A stretch of 64,000 nt of DNA, from the NCBI GenBank assembly GCA_033182465.1, contig CP137318.1, positions 2,418,001 to 2,482,000 of the forward strand. The letters are read 5' to 3'. Below the pieces are notes generated by a model. It ran no database searches and had not been told where the DNA came from. It was given only the letters and a program-made list of their open reading frames with translations. Numbering within the stretch: position 1 is the stretch's first letter; each line of letters starts with the position of its first letter. The position numbers were made by a program, and so were the translations under genes. Shown here one piece after another: positions 33,211-45,863 of the stretch. The DNA comes from Sanghuangporus weigelae (lineage: Eukaryota; Basidiomycota; Agaricomycetes; Hymenochaetales; Hymenochaetaceae).

Positions 33211-34912
33211 CTAACGTCGCCCTCGCATCTTCTGGAAATTCTGCCAATTTCCACGAGACTGAGCGGTCGCCTCCTCGTCGAATGTCATCTTTGACTTTGA
33301 TTTCGACTTTGATTTGCGTTGTTCCGAGCTGGGATTCGAGGTAGCCGGGTTGGTTGGCTGATTTTGCGGATTAGGAGAGGTTGGTACTGACGTAGGCGTG
33401 ATACCTGTAGGAGGAGCACTTTCTGTAGATGGTCTGACGGCCCAGCTTCTATGGTCCGCATGCTGTGGTTGACCAGATGGAGGAGCAGATGGCAGGCGGG
33501 ACCACGAAGATGGCGTTGAAGGAGGCAGGCTTGGCGGCGGCGGCGGCAATGGCGATGAATCTGTTCTCGGAGGAGGAGGGGGTGGTCCCAATGACGTGGA
33601 AGGCGGTGGCGGAGGAAGTGGAGGTGTGGACGGGGATTCACCAAGCGTAGCCAAGGTCGACCAGCCGCCAGAACGAAATCCTTGGTGAATGGGAGGCAGT
33701 GGGGCAGGAGCAGAGAGAGGTGGAGGCGGAGGAGGTGAGCCGGAAGGAGCAGATGGTGTTGGACCAGAAGCTGGCGCCCAACTTTTTGCAGGGGTCGAAG
33801 ATGCAGGCATGGCAGACGTCGAACTCGGCAATGCATCACCAACCGACGCCCAGCCAGAATTCTTGAATCCTTTGTCTTCAACACTCGGCTTCACAGGTGG
33901 CGCACTGAGTTTAATCCCAGCAGCCTTCGCAAGCTTGCGGAGCTCCTTCTCTTCGCGCTTGCGCTCCTTCTCGCGTCGACGCTCAGCTTCCTCTCGACCA
34001 CCAGCACGCACAGGGTGATTAGCGTTCATATCACGCGCACGTGCCTTGTGGTGGTGGGCATAGGAATTGGTGTGCTCGTCATATTGAGCTACGTTCTGAA
34101 ACTAATAAACGAAATTCAGATATAGTTTATTCCCAGCAAAACTTGGTATCATTACCTGTTTGTCACATAGTTCGCAATAAAACGGACGTAGCACATTCGA
34201 AAGCTCGGATTTCACGGCGGCTTTTTGAGCGACGGCGGCCTACACTCAAGGAAAAGGAAGTCATTTGGCCATGCTTGTCACAGTCATCACCAGTAAGACT
34301 TGCCTCGCGTTGTTGGCGTTGCTCTGCAGTTTCGAATTGCATTCGCTCGGAGTCAAGATTACGACGCTGAGAAACGGTAGTCTCGATCATTCGGAAATCC
34401 TGTGTGGCTTTCCCGAGACCAGTCGAATCTTGTTTGACTGTGAAGGGTACGGGGTCCACTCGACCTATAGGAGAGACAAAATCAGACAATAATATGGAAA
34501 TCAGTTATTTGCGTGGACCACTCACCATCACCAGAAAGACCTAAGGGCGTCCCTTCCGCCCAGCCCATCTTCGCAAGCATAGCGAAGCCCTTGTTTGTAT
34601 TCTTTATTTTTGTCTCGACAGTAATGATCTCCCGCGCCACGCCTCGGACATGCTCATCATACCCATACACATCCTTCATTTCGACATCTCTGTCGGGCTG
34701 CGGTGAGGGAGTCCTCGAAACAAGGGAGACATTGTCCTCTGAACTGTTGTCATCATCGTCTGACCTGGTCCGCTGGTAGAGCGGCGTGCGTGGGGTAGTT
34801 ACGAGGAACAGGCCTCAAGATAGTAAGCATGGAATACCTTGTTTGACGACTGGTCATCCGGCTCTCTGGACATCGGAATCGCGTTCCAGCGTGCTATTGA
34901 GCTTGCAGACAT
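33211..34912 (-). CDS. G-patch and C2H2 zinc-finger protein, GPATCH8-like
   Basis: Predicted nuclear RNA-processing factor. The start at 34912 gives MSASSIARWNAIPMSREPDD. The G-patch reads NKGFAMLAKMGWAEGTPLGL with conserved glycines. It is followed by helical sequence (SQRRNLDSERMQFETAEQRQ) and one C2H2 finger, FYCELCDKQFQNVAQYDEHT then NSYAHHHK. A basic helix (REEAERRREKERKREEKELR) precedes a long Pro/Ser-rich tail with poly-Pro runs and a KSKSKSKSK stretch, ending KMRGRR. The G-patch plus single finger order matches the GPATCH8/ZNF804 group. It shares 154 bases with MPH1. Confidence 0.88.
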
Positions 34913-35066
34913 GGTAGTGTAGTGGTACAACGTCGGGCAAGCACGTTTCAGCCCATTTTGTAGTGGGAGTTGCACGTGACCCGTGCCTGTGATTATCGTC
35001 ACTGATGTCACGAACGCGAGACGCGCCTTTGAGGGCAACACCTTAAGCTTGGTTTCATCCTGGAGT
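34913..35066. promoter_or_regulatory. Compact divergent promoter, G-patch gene / MPH1
   Basis: Only 154 bases separate the start codons. It contains TGCACGTGAC (34971-34980) with a CACGTG E-box and GATGTCACG (35002-35010), a CRE-like half site. The same 10-mer lies upstream of frataxin (50,415). No TATA box. Confidence 0.5.
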
Positions 35067-38000
35067 ATGTCTGACAGCTTTTACGAAGGCGATGATGATG
35101 AGTTCGCAGATTCAGCCTTTCTTAAAGAGTTGGATGTCATCGAAGCCGCTGCATCCCGACGTCCATCGACGCAACCGCCCAAACCATCAGTCTCCATAGC
35201 TCCTTCACCTCTTGCTTCAGAATCACTACCTCAACAGGCCGCACGACCCAGATTTAAGCCTGCAATTCGAAAAGAGGCTTCTTCTGATGACTTTGATGAA
35301 CCTTTTGACATCGATGCGGAAGAGCTTAACCGTCTTGACGCATTCATCGCAGATTCGTACGCGGGGAAGGCGCAGCCAGTGGCCGGACCAAGTAGAACAC
35401 GCCAGACAACTCTGGACGGCAAGATTCTTTCTCCGCCGCCTGCTACGGAGCCTCAGGTAAAGCGAACTTTTGCGAGGACCAAATCAGCCGGACCGAAAGA
35501 GCCAACAGCGAAGACCTGGGACCGTACGACCTTTTCGGAGACCGGCTTCAGGTCGACCAAGAAGAAAGATGTAAAAGCGAAGGATAAAGATAAAGACAAG
35601 GGAAAAGGAAAGAATGTGACTCGTGATGAAGATTTCGACGAGGATTTCGGCGATGAAGAAATGGAGTTTGAGCAGTTCCCGTCGCCTCACGTTGACGGTC
35701 AGACTACATTCTTCTCTCTAATCGACACTCATGAGCTGACTTCTTTCTCACATTCCATAGTTGGGTATGTAAGCCTATTGATTCCTTTGTCACACACTAG
35801 ATCGACTAAGAAAGTTGAATTCACATCACAAATCATGTAGACCTGTAAGTCTTACCTTCTGGGACCATTGAGAACAACTGACGATATTTGCATTAGCCGC
35901 CTCCGATGCGCTTGAAGCCTGATTTACTCGCCGCCAAGGACTGGATCTTTCCCCTGAATCATCCCCGTAGAGATTACCAGTTCAACATTGTGAAAAAATG
36001 TTTTTTTCAAAATACTCTAGTTGCGCTACCAACTGGTTTAGGGAAGACATTCATAGCGGGTGTCGTCATGCTAAATTGTGAGTATATAACTGCCTGGATT
36101 TTACACGGAGCTTAAACGCTCGCTCAAGATTACAGATGGTTTCCTGAAGGAAAGATCTTTTTCGTCGCTCCGACAAGACCTCTTGTTGCTCAGCAAATTT
36201 CCGCGTGCCACGAAGTTTGTGGAATTCCTGGTAGCGATGCCGCTCTGCTTACTGGAGAAGTGCCGAAGTCAAAGAGGAGCGGTATTGTAAGTTTCATGCA
36301 CTTCAAGAGGACTCTCATAGATTCATTATTTGGCCTGCGTTTGCAGCTGTCGCAGAAACGTGTTGTATATATGACACCCCAGACCCTTGTGAACGATCTG
36401 GCATCCGGTTTAATAGATCCTTTGAGTGTCATTCTTATTGTGATCGGTGAGCATATAGATCGAGTCTCAGAGACACATGGGCTGAGTTGAGGCATGAAAA
36501 TCAGACGAGGCCCATAGAGGAAGTGGTGACTATGCGTATTCTCAGGTCGTGCGCTACATGATGGCCAAGAATCCGCATTTTCGGATTTTAGCACTTAGTG
36601 CGACTCCTGGAAACACCGTGGAAGCTGTCCAAAGAATCGTCGATTCGCTGCATATAAGCCACATTGAGATCCGGAACGAGCAGAGCTTTGATCTTCAGAA
36701 GTATATTTTTCAGAAGGTATGAGCATCACTCGACTCACGGCTGTGTTTTCCAATGCCACTTCCTCGTAGGAAACCATAGTTCGCGTGATAAAAATGGATG
36801 AACCGGTCCGTAAAATACAAGATCTACTCTGCAAAGTCATGAATGTTAGTGGTTTCTTGTTCCAATGTAATCCGACCGCTCATATCCTCCCTATAATTGT
36901 CCAGCCTCTCCTGGATCGAGTACGGAAGGACGGCATATTGTATGCTCGAAATGCGATAATGTTGCACTATTATTCGTGCAGGATGGCAATTCAAGGCCTC
37001 AATGAACGCAGATCCGGAAAAGCTCCGTGGATGTGGTCCTATTTGAGAGTGCTTGGAACCTTGTCACGAGCGATGGCGTATCTGGTGAGTCTCCTAGCAG
37101 CTCAATGGTCCAAACCTGTGCTAACTTGAAGCTAGATGGAAGCCAGCGCCTCAGCTTGCTATCGCACTCTGAAGGAGCTCAAAGAGAATATAAGCACTGG
37201 AGAAAAGAATGACGACAAGTATGTCCACCTCCTGAAGAACACCGACTTCATGAAACTTATGGAGGAGTGCGAACGCCAAGAATCGCTGGGATTTTCCCCT
37301 CATCCGAAAGTAAAGGCCCTCGTTGAGATAATCATGGAGCATTTCAACAGTCCACCAAACAATCCAGACACGCCCGCCGCCGGGGAAACCTCTGACACGA
37401 CGTCATCGGACACAAGAGTCATGATTTTTGTTGAACTACGAGAGGTCGTCGATGAAGTCCTTGGTGTGCTGGATCAGTACAAGCCTATGCTACGTGCGAG
37501 TATGTTCGTTGGTCAGGGGGTAGATAGGAAGGGCAAAAAAGGCATGGCACAGGCGAAGCAGCTTGAGGTAGGTGCTTTCCACTAGAGCACGCGAACTTTG
37601 TTGCTCAGTGATTGTTGCAGATAATGCGCAAATTCAGGGAGGGTGAAATCAACGTACTTGTTTCAACCTCTGTTGGCGAAGAAGGACTTGACGTTGGCGA
37701 GATAGATAGGATTATTTGTTATGATTGTTCAAAGAGTTCCATTAAAATGGTGAGCAATTGTACTTTTATCTGTTCCATAGCTGAAATCTTATGCTTTCTC
37801 AGCTGCAACGTGTCGGGCGAACGGGACGAAAGAGAACAGGCTACGTGGACGTCCTGCTCTCGGAAGAGAGGGAAGAGCGGAATTGGGACAAATCGAAAGA
37901 AAATTATCAGGACGTTCAACAGACCATTATCAGCGGAAATCAGCTAGAGCTATATACCGACGTGGAGCGCCTGTTGCCTGACAACATCCAACCCGAGTGT

Positions 38001-39485
38001 CTGCAGATCACAATGCCTATCGAGAAATATGACCCGGAAGCGAATGTTACACCAAGAAGCAGGAAAGGTACCACCGAGAAGAAACGGAAACGCAATAATG
38101 ATATCAATCGCAATGTTCCTCTTGGCGCTTTCACCGGCTTTGTCAAAGCGTCCAAGCTGCGTCCGAAAGCTAAGGGGACAAAGAAAGCGAAGAAAGCAAA
38201 AGATCTGCGCGATTCGGACCTTGAGGACGACAGTGATGACGAAGAAATTGCCCACGGGCTTCGCGATGTCATCTCTACGCCTAAGAAAGGAAAATCAAAG
38301 TCATCGGAGTCCAAGAAGCTTGTCCAACGCAATTTGCTGGATTTGCTTAATGCTCCAATACCAGATCGATTAGAGGATGATGAAGATGATCTTGACATTC
38401 AGAACGGGCTCACCCCACCGAATCACAGAAGGCGGAAGGATCGCGACTTCTCTGATAGCAGCGATTCTCCTGTTTCATCCGCGCAACCTCGGAAGCACCG
38501 ACGGATCCGCATCGCTTCTAGTTCATCATCATCATCTGATAACGATACTGCGAAGGGGCACGCACCATCTGGAGTGACTTCATTAGCAAGTTCATCGGGT
38601 TCGGCTTTAGCTTTATCACGAAATGGTCAAGAGAAGAAGACTAAGTGGCTGTTGGACAGCGGATCTGAAGCAGAAGTACTTTCTGGCCCTTCACCGTCGC
38701 CCCGACGGGTCGAACCAGAATCACAGAAGTCTGATGGTGTAAAATTCGGCTTCCGAAGCGCAAAGAGTTTAGGCGTGATTGAAAGCGTCAGTTCTCCAGA
38801 CGAACTGGAGGAGGAGAGTTCCACGAAAGCGGATGTAGGCATTAGCTCGCCATTGGCGAAGAAGAAGGAAGATGGCAGTGATATTCCTTCAAGTGTTCCC
38901 GACCCTACTTATGCCGTCGGTCGACGAGCCACAAGAAAACGAATAGTCCAGCATGACGCTCCACCATCATCGCCAACAGACGGGCGAAAGGAAGCCCCTC
39001 GTCGCCTGGTTCGTCGCCGTTCGTCATTGCTCATGCCACCTCCGATAGTTTCGCCGTTGCAAGAACGCAAGCCTAAGAAGCCCAAGCTCAAGATGATTGA
39101 TAACCCAATGCTCTTCGACGTCGAGGCCACTCATTCCGGAGATGAAGTTTCTGAAGGAGACGGGTCAGACGTAGACATGGTTGCATCAGACTCGGATCGC
39201 CACTTCCTTGAGGAGCTTCCGGAAACGCAGGTCTCGCCGTCTTATAACCAGATCGCGGCTTACCGTGCGGGACTCGTGACACAAGCACCCGGGAATGACA
39301 GCGGCCCGTTATTCAAGACGAAGAAGAAGCGAGTGGGACCATTCGCAGGTGGGAGAACGCAGATTTCCAAACCGCCTGATTGGAGTTCATCTCCAGTGCG
39401 GGGTAGCGAGCCTGACGAGTATGAGATGGGTAGCTTTGTGGTTCAGGATGACGATATGATCCTGGAACGATCGAGCGAACCATAG
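35067..39485 (+). CDS. MPH1: Mph1/FANCM DNA helicase
   Basis: 3'-5' DNA helicase/translocase that remodels stalled forks and dissociates D-loops. The start at 35067 ([20 protein letters not shown]) begins an acidic disordered region with a Lys/Asp run ([11 protein letters not shown]). The core shows [19 protein letters not shown], Walker [24 protein letters not shown] (its first Asp codon split by an intron at 36447-36504), ALSATPGN, the FANCM-specific helical insert ([20 protein letters not shown]), then motifs [20 protein letters not shown] and [14 protein letters not shown]. About 560 residues of charged disordered tail follow in one exon. Total about 1150-1200 residues. Confidence 0.95.
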
Positions 39486-39771
39486 TCTGGAAAGATCCTC
39501 TCTATTTCATCGCCGCCACCATAATTCTTTATTTCATGTAGTTCTTGACCCATATGTACTTGGCATCACGAGCAATAGACGATTGGACCGCTGCTCTAAG
39601 GATGTGCAGCGAGCAAAGTCAAATATTTCTGGGCTGCGCATAAATACAGCACAATAAGAGCAGTTCCTCTTTCAAGCTAAGGGGTTCTGGCCGCACTGTG
39701 TAACCGCAGCACACGAACAAGACATTGATAAAGATACAAAACTTGTGCAGTGACGAAAGCCAATATGTAAA

Positions 39772-42446
39772 TCAAAATATACCACCCATTCCCATTCCGT
39801 CATCCTCTTCATTGCCCCAACCAATCTCCTCAGTTGCTTCTTCTGGTCGAGGAGACGGGGGTCTGTCTTCATTCGTTGCTGTCTGCTTCTTCTCTGGTGC
39901 AGCCGGAGAAATAACTGAGGTGCCTTTTGTTGGAGCAACTCCAGTTTCGGTGTGCCAACTGAGTTTCACGGCACCCGCGGAAGGAATATTGGGTCCCTTG
40001 GCCAGAGCCTACGGAAAGGAGGTTCAGCAAACAATAGACATAGCCAACAAACGACAAGAAAGCGCACCTGCTCTGCAGCCGGTCGAGAATGGAAGCGAGC
40101 AATAAGAGATTCGTTGCCATCCACGTCGAGAGATGCTAATTGACCACCAGCCTGTGAATGACAATTAGTTTACGGACCAAAGGTTTTCTGCAGAATAATA
40201 CTTACCTCATACCACGTCCTCACGGCCTGTACAACGTCTGGATCATGCGACGACACGCCTTTTATGAGAAGAGCCTTCGGGCGATTGTCGAGCTTCATAC
40301 TGCTACGTGGGGGACCACCACGCACAACACCACGTACAGCACCGCGGAAGCTTGCCCTTACTCGCCCTCTCCCTCGGAAACCCCGATACGAGGGCTGTGG
40401 AGGCGAGACATCCGTTATGCCCAACGCACGAGCTTCTTCACGTAATTTCGCAAGCTTCTCTTGAAGGGTTTCACGGGATTCTTCGCTCTCTACTGCGGAA
40501 GCACTCTCCTCGCCAGTCTTGGACCGAATATCTAACTCCATGTCGAGCAGCTCCTTCTTTCTCCGATCCTTGTCATCAGAGACAACCGATACTGATCTTG
40601 AGTGCGGAGGCGGAGAAGTCTTATCGACAGAAGGTGCTTTCATCTCTGCAGATAATTCTCGTAATCGAGCCATGATGCTCTTCTTTTCTTCTGGTGAAGC
40701 GGTGGCAAGTTTACTCATCAGTTCCTTTTGTTCCGCGATCTGTTTCTCGAGTAGTTGCTGCTGTTCTTGCAAGGCAGTTAATTTTGCAGTGGTAGGCTTT
40801 GGTGCTTTGGATGATGCAGGTTTTGGAGCCTCGCTGGTAGTCGGCGTTGGTGCGGTTTCCCGAGCTGCGATGTTCGCCACGATCGACGCAGATGCCTCAA
40901 GAGCTCGCGCGCCCGCGGCACCCTGTCCCTCCATCGGCCGATGCCAGAATATTTTGATGAATCTATTGTTGAACACGGCCTCTTCGGCAGACCAAGCTGC
41001 TCGTGCTTCTTCATGAGAAGAAAAACTGACAAGAGCCTTCTTGCCACGGACATCAACTGCAACGTTCGTAACGGTGCCGAATCGCTTGAACCAATCATTG
41101 ACTGCTTCCAGCGAAAGTTTGTCGTCTGGAATCTTCTCGACAACGATAGTCTTGCTGTTGCGACCAGTTTCATTTCCACCAAAACTCTGGTGGTCACCTG
41201 TAAACGTCCCTCGTCCGCCGCGACCACGACCGCGAAAGTTTGGGTTAGTACCCCTCTTTGGACGACCGTTGGGTTGTAAAAAGCGACCTCCACTTCCGGA
41301 TCCATTAACAGCAGAATCGTTGGATGGTCCTGATGGAAATGGACTCATCTGCAAATCGCCGGCACCCGGCGAAAACGTCTGACTGGGGATTGGAGAAACA
41401 TCCATGGGAGACAATGGCTCTGGCGCAGGAGTAAGGTCCTGAATTATCGATGCGTCAGCTCCGCTTTGGGCGCGAGGCATCGTAGGTACACGCTGGTATG
41501 GTCCCCGTTGACGCATATCCATGCCAGGATCATTCGGATCGTACGCAGTCGGTGGCATGGGAGAACCAGGAAACGGCATCCCGCCATACAAGCCCATGAA
41601 GGGCATGCTGCCTACATTCGTCGGTATGGGCATTTGAGGGGCAAAGGCACCCTCATCGTGAGTATACTTGCACATTGCTCCTCGAGAACAAAACCCTTTC
41701 ACTGAAGAGGAGAAAATTAGCAGGCGCCGGACCGCAATCAGAAAAATAGACGCACGATGATAGTCTCGACACACGCCCTTGGGTAGCATGACCCTCTGGC
41801 CTTGTGGAAAGCCATTTTGCCCTCCACCATTCATTGTATCCCCCTTGAACACATCCGTCCCTCGTTGCCAGTTATCCGTCGAATAACCATTTGTTTGTCT
41901 GGCGAAGTAACCCTCGTTACTTAAGCGCGGGCCCTTTGGCGGTCCACGAGCATCACTGCCATCACCATCGTGAACCCTTTTAGTACCTCGACCTGGAGAG
42001 GTTGAGGAAGGAGATATAAGTGCGTCGAGAGGAATGGGAATTCCGACATCTTGCGAGCTGCTGCTCGAAGGAGGAAAAGAAGAAGGGCTAGTTGTGTACG
42101 GGATATATGATTTTGAGCGAAGAGCCGCAAAGAGTGTGTCAACGAAGCGAGCTGCACCTTTTCAAGAATATAAGAAAATGTAGGAGTCGCAAAATAGATG
42201 ATAGACGTACCATCCTCGAAGAACTCGTCCAGTTGCCTCACGAGCTCCTCTCGCAGGTCCGATTCAGTAGTTTCATGCTTAAGAAGAGCGAGAACATAGG
42301 TGGCGAGTGCATCTGGCTCAGCGTCGCATCTGAAGCCAAACAGGTAAGTTAACGCAGGAACCTTGAATAAAAGTGACAAACATTGGTTCGAGGGTTTTGA
42401 CAAGCCACTGTTGAAGAGCGGGAGTTGTCGATGGATCAAAGAGCAT
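39772..42446 (-). CDS. RBM26/27-like RNA-binding protein (PWI-like, CCCH, RRM)
   Basis: The family (fission yeast Rmn1, human RBM26/27) works in nuclear RNA surveillance with MTR4-type complexes. The start at 42446 gives MLFDPSTTPALQQWLVKTLE, then PICDAEPDALATYVLALLKH across an intron: the PWI-like N-terminal domain. A CCCH finger follows, C-x8-C-x5-C-x3-H (CRDYHLKGFCSRGAMCKYTH). After a Pro/Met/Gly-rich linker and an RGRGRGGRG box comes RRM1 (KTIVVEKIPDDKLSLEAVND; KKALVSFSSHEEARAAW). A coiled coil (LQEQQQLLEKQIAEQKELM) and a second RGRGR/RGV region precede a degenerate RRM (PKALLIKGVSSHDPDVVQAV; AVKLSWHTE). It ends with an acidic Gly/Met tail. About 800 residues. Convergent with MPH1 (286-base gap). 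Confidence 0.9.
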
Positions 42447-42843
42447 ACTGCTCGCACACTTCGCAAACGAAAAGAGATATTGAGACGAGGTGGTAGAATC
42501 TTGGAGAGAGACGAGACGGCGGTGCTTTGACTTCAACGAAACGAGCGCGTTACATTTGTCAGTTCAATTCTTTCCTTATTTGGAGTCACCAAAAAATAAA
42601 AGATAATAAATTTGTAATCGCCATAAAGTACTTTACTATTTTGATACAGTTGGGGAACTATAAGACATTATCACACAATATCAAGTTTGCAGGACGAAAA
42701 GAGGAGAAAAGATATTGCTAACAACAGCGACAGACAAGCCAGACAACGCGACAGACGAAGAGTAAAGGGGTGATTACGATGCAAGCAGCATCTGCTAGTA
42801 ACCGTCCGTGGACGTGAGAAGGTCGAAAATAAAAGCAAAATGT
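42447..42843. other. Intergenic RBM26/27-like / BDF1
   Basis: 397 bases, AT-rich around 42580-42720; promoter of the RBM gene and 3' flank of BDF1. No coding evidence. Confidence 0.45.
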
Positions 42844-45580
42844 TTATTCGGAATCGCTGCCTGAGCTGTCCGACGAGCTATCGTCTGACGAATGATCGCT
42901 GTCGTTTTCGTGCTTCGGCATTCCACCGCCAACAGTCGCGTTTTTGTCAAACATCTTCATTCGTTCCTCCAGTCGTCGAATCTTCTCGGCTTCAACGTCC
43001 TCGTCCATACTCTTGCGCTTCAGTCCACCTGTGCCCGTCCCTGTACCCGTTCGTGATCGCTTCACTGCCGGCACCTTCAGTGGCCTTACCACGTAGTTAT
43101 ACAGCTTCAAGAGTACGTGTGCCGGAAGCTGGTCAATGTCCAGTTCGATTTCTTCCGAACTCTGCAAGAAGATCAGTTCATACTCTAAAGATCGGTCTAG
43201 GTCTACTATCTCTGCTCACATCGCGAATCTCTGGAACACCCTCGTGAATGATGTTAATTACTTTCTCGAGCTTATCACCTTCCAAATTCTGGATGGTCTC
43301 GCTGAGTTCTTTCTTCTGATCGAACGAAAGTACATCGTCGTCAGGAACCGTCGATTTTTTCGAGCTCCTCTTCTTAGAAGCCGATTTCACAGGTTTTGCG
43401 CTAGATTTTGAATATGAGGGTGCAGGAGGCGAAGTACGCTTTGCGGGACGCTTCTCCTTCTTCTCCTTCTTCTTCTTCGGCTTTACCTGACTCTTAAGCG
43501 CAACTAGGTTCTCCCTCAACGACTCAATCTGAGTCTCTATATTTGAAATGGCACCTGTAAAGATAGCATTAGTATTCCTGAACTTTGATGAGCCTCGGTG
43601 ACACTCACGCAGACGCTCGCTATCACTTTCCACGTCTTCCTCCTCCTCTTCGTCCTCGCTCGGCTGTCGAAGAGGAGGAAGATGTGCCCATTTCTCTTCG
43701 AAAATCCGCTGGAGTTCCACACCAGCATCATGTACGGGTGTGCCCACTGGGTTGAATGACATACAGTTCCTAATCATTAACGCAAAATCCTCCTTGAATT
43801 TGCCCGCATTTGGATACTCCCCATTTCCGAGCTTCTTTCGCATCGTGCCCAAGTCCATCGGTTTCCTGACAATTCGAGGATAATGGGGAATGCCGAGTTT
43901 AATCGCGTCTGCTTTCCATTGAGTCTCATTGAGCAAATAATATCAGCAACGAGACCTACCAACAGGCTCGTAGAACGGGCTGGCCACCGTGGTTAATGAT
44001 TTCTTGTGTAGATCAGTCAGAATCCTTCCACAGTACTTCAGCTGCTCTTCCGTTCCATCGTCCAATTTAGACTTCCGGACCGAACGCATTTTCTTCGGTT
44101 GCTCCACGTACGGAAGGTCTTTGGGAGGAGGGGGATGTATTTCGCGCTTCGGCCGAGCCGTCTCGCCAGTCTCTGACCTTCTAATTGTAGGAAGAGATGT
44201 AGAAGGACGCCGAGCTACAGGAGACTTTTTCACTGGTGGAGGCGGGGGCGGGGGGGTTGCAGCCTTCTTCGGCGCGGGGAGTTTCACCTGTAGGAAGACG
44301 TTAAACGATGCATTGGTAAAGAACATAGAAGAATCCCACCTCGTCAGCAGGGGGCGGCAATTGCTTAATCTGCTTGTCAAAGATCGCCTCCACGCGTTTA
44401 CCCATCGCGGTTACAGCATGCTCTGGGCCGTTAAAAGTATAGGCGTTCTGGAACATTAGACGCACGTCTGCGACGAATTCATCGGCGTTTAGATATCGCG
44501 GATTATTCGGATTGGGATCAGGCTTAGCAGGATTTGAAGAAGCAAGCTTGCGCTCAATAGTTGCAAAATCCATAGGATGCTTGATAATATTGGGATAATG
44601 AGGAATATTCAGAGCAACCGGATCAACTGGAAGGAGGAAAGGGCCAGCATCTTTGAGCTTTCGTAAGTTGCGGGCCGTTGAGATGCAGAATCGATGCTGA
44701 GCTTGGCTCAACGTCGCTTTCCGTTCTGCGGGAGGCGACAGTGTGGCAGATCGGCCGTCGGATAAGCTAGCAGTGCTAGGTGGAGGAGGTGGGGCAGGCG
44801 ACTTAAAATGCTAAACAGTTAGCACGCCATTGAAAGGCGCCATGTAAACTGTATGTGCTTACATGAGCGAGAGACGCTTGCTCGGCATCAGAAAGCTTCC
44901 TCGCTCGTTTTGCAGGCGGGGGTTGACTGGAGTCGCCGTGCTCCGCGTTTCGTGAATCAGAGTGTCGCGGGATGGAGTCGATAGGAGAATCAATGTTCAT
45001 ATCATCCACGCCTGCGGCGCCTGCCACACCATTGACACCGTTTACCTCCTCCCCCTTCACGCCGTTGAGCCCATTGAGCCCATCTGCGTTCGCAACTGAA
45101 GAATCGGCCAGCGTCGCCGATGTCGGTTGTTCAGCCATTCGAACGTCATCCAGCAGCTGCCCCACCGGCGGTGGTGGTGTCCCCTTAGGCGGTGCAATGG
45201 GTATTGAGGCTTTTAAGACAAGGGGGTCGCGTCAATCGCATGCGAAAAGCGGAGGAAAAGGCCAACGTACCTGGATCCGCGGGAGAATCAAGCTGCGGCT
45301 GAATAGACGTATCGTCGCCCTTGCCTACTGAGATAGAAAGGGGCTCGTGTCGGACATCGGACTCGCGCTGAGCGTAGTCGAGATCTATTTTGACTGGGGG
45401 CGATGCAGCGTTGGTGGGTGGAGAAAGAAGAGCGGGAGAGTCGGGAGCACTGCTGAGCGCACCATTGTCGATGTTGTCCACGGTGTGACTGACACCGTTT
45501 GTATTTATTCCCAAGCCGTGCGCGTGTATACCATTCACTGCCGATGGTGGTGCGGAAGGCTGGACTGCGAGCTCAGCCAT
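42844..45580 (-). CDS. BDF1: BET-family double bromodomain protein
   Basis: Reads acetylated histone H4 and helps TFIID-dependent transcription and chromatin boundaries. After a disordered N-terminus (start MAELAVQPSAPPSAVNGIHA) BD1 shows NIPHYPNIIKHPMDFATIER and ends with NAYTFNGP, whose Asn binds acetyl-lysine. A proline-rich linker with ARPKREIHPPPP and a basic conserved stretch follow. BD2 shows GIPHYPRIVRKPMDLGTMRK and NCMSFNPVGTPVHD, again with the Asn. Next are a coiled coil (NIETQIESLRENLVALKSQV), a Lys-rich stretch, and the NET domain (LSFDQKKELSETIQNLEGDK; EIELDIDQLPAHVLLKLYNY). It ends in a Ser/Asp tail (DDSSSDSSGSDSE). About 780 residues. All domains are intact. Confidence 0.96.
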
Positions 45581-45863
45581 GGGTGAATTTTTGTTAGAAT
45601 TATTACGTAAGAAATAAAAACAGGATTGAGAGCAAGTGTGACAGACTGCGGGGCACGAACGCGACTTGGGAGGACAGGCTTTTATGCAGGAGACTCAGGA
45701 GACGTAGGCGTGAGAATGTTTTCGGGGCGTGACCAGGACTTTATGCACTTTATGGCCGATTTTCAAGCGGAGCTTCAATTCCCGGGACTCGCACGTGACA
45801 CCCCCTCTTGCCCTCTCTCCACTATCTACACCGTACATACACCCATTCTGTCCACGTATGCCC
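45581..45863. promoter_or_regulatory. BDF1 upstream region with CACGTGA E-box
   Basis: 283 bases between the BDF1 start and the WDR70-like stop. It contains GCACGTGAC at 45791-45799, 211 bases from the BDF1 ATG, the same core as the sites near VTA1, MPH1 and frataxin. Confidence 0.4.

Noticed and set aside
40519-41382. Long plus-strand frames inside the RBM26/27-like gene
   Set aside because: Antisense shadows of Ser/Gly/Pro-rich coding sequence.
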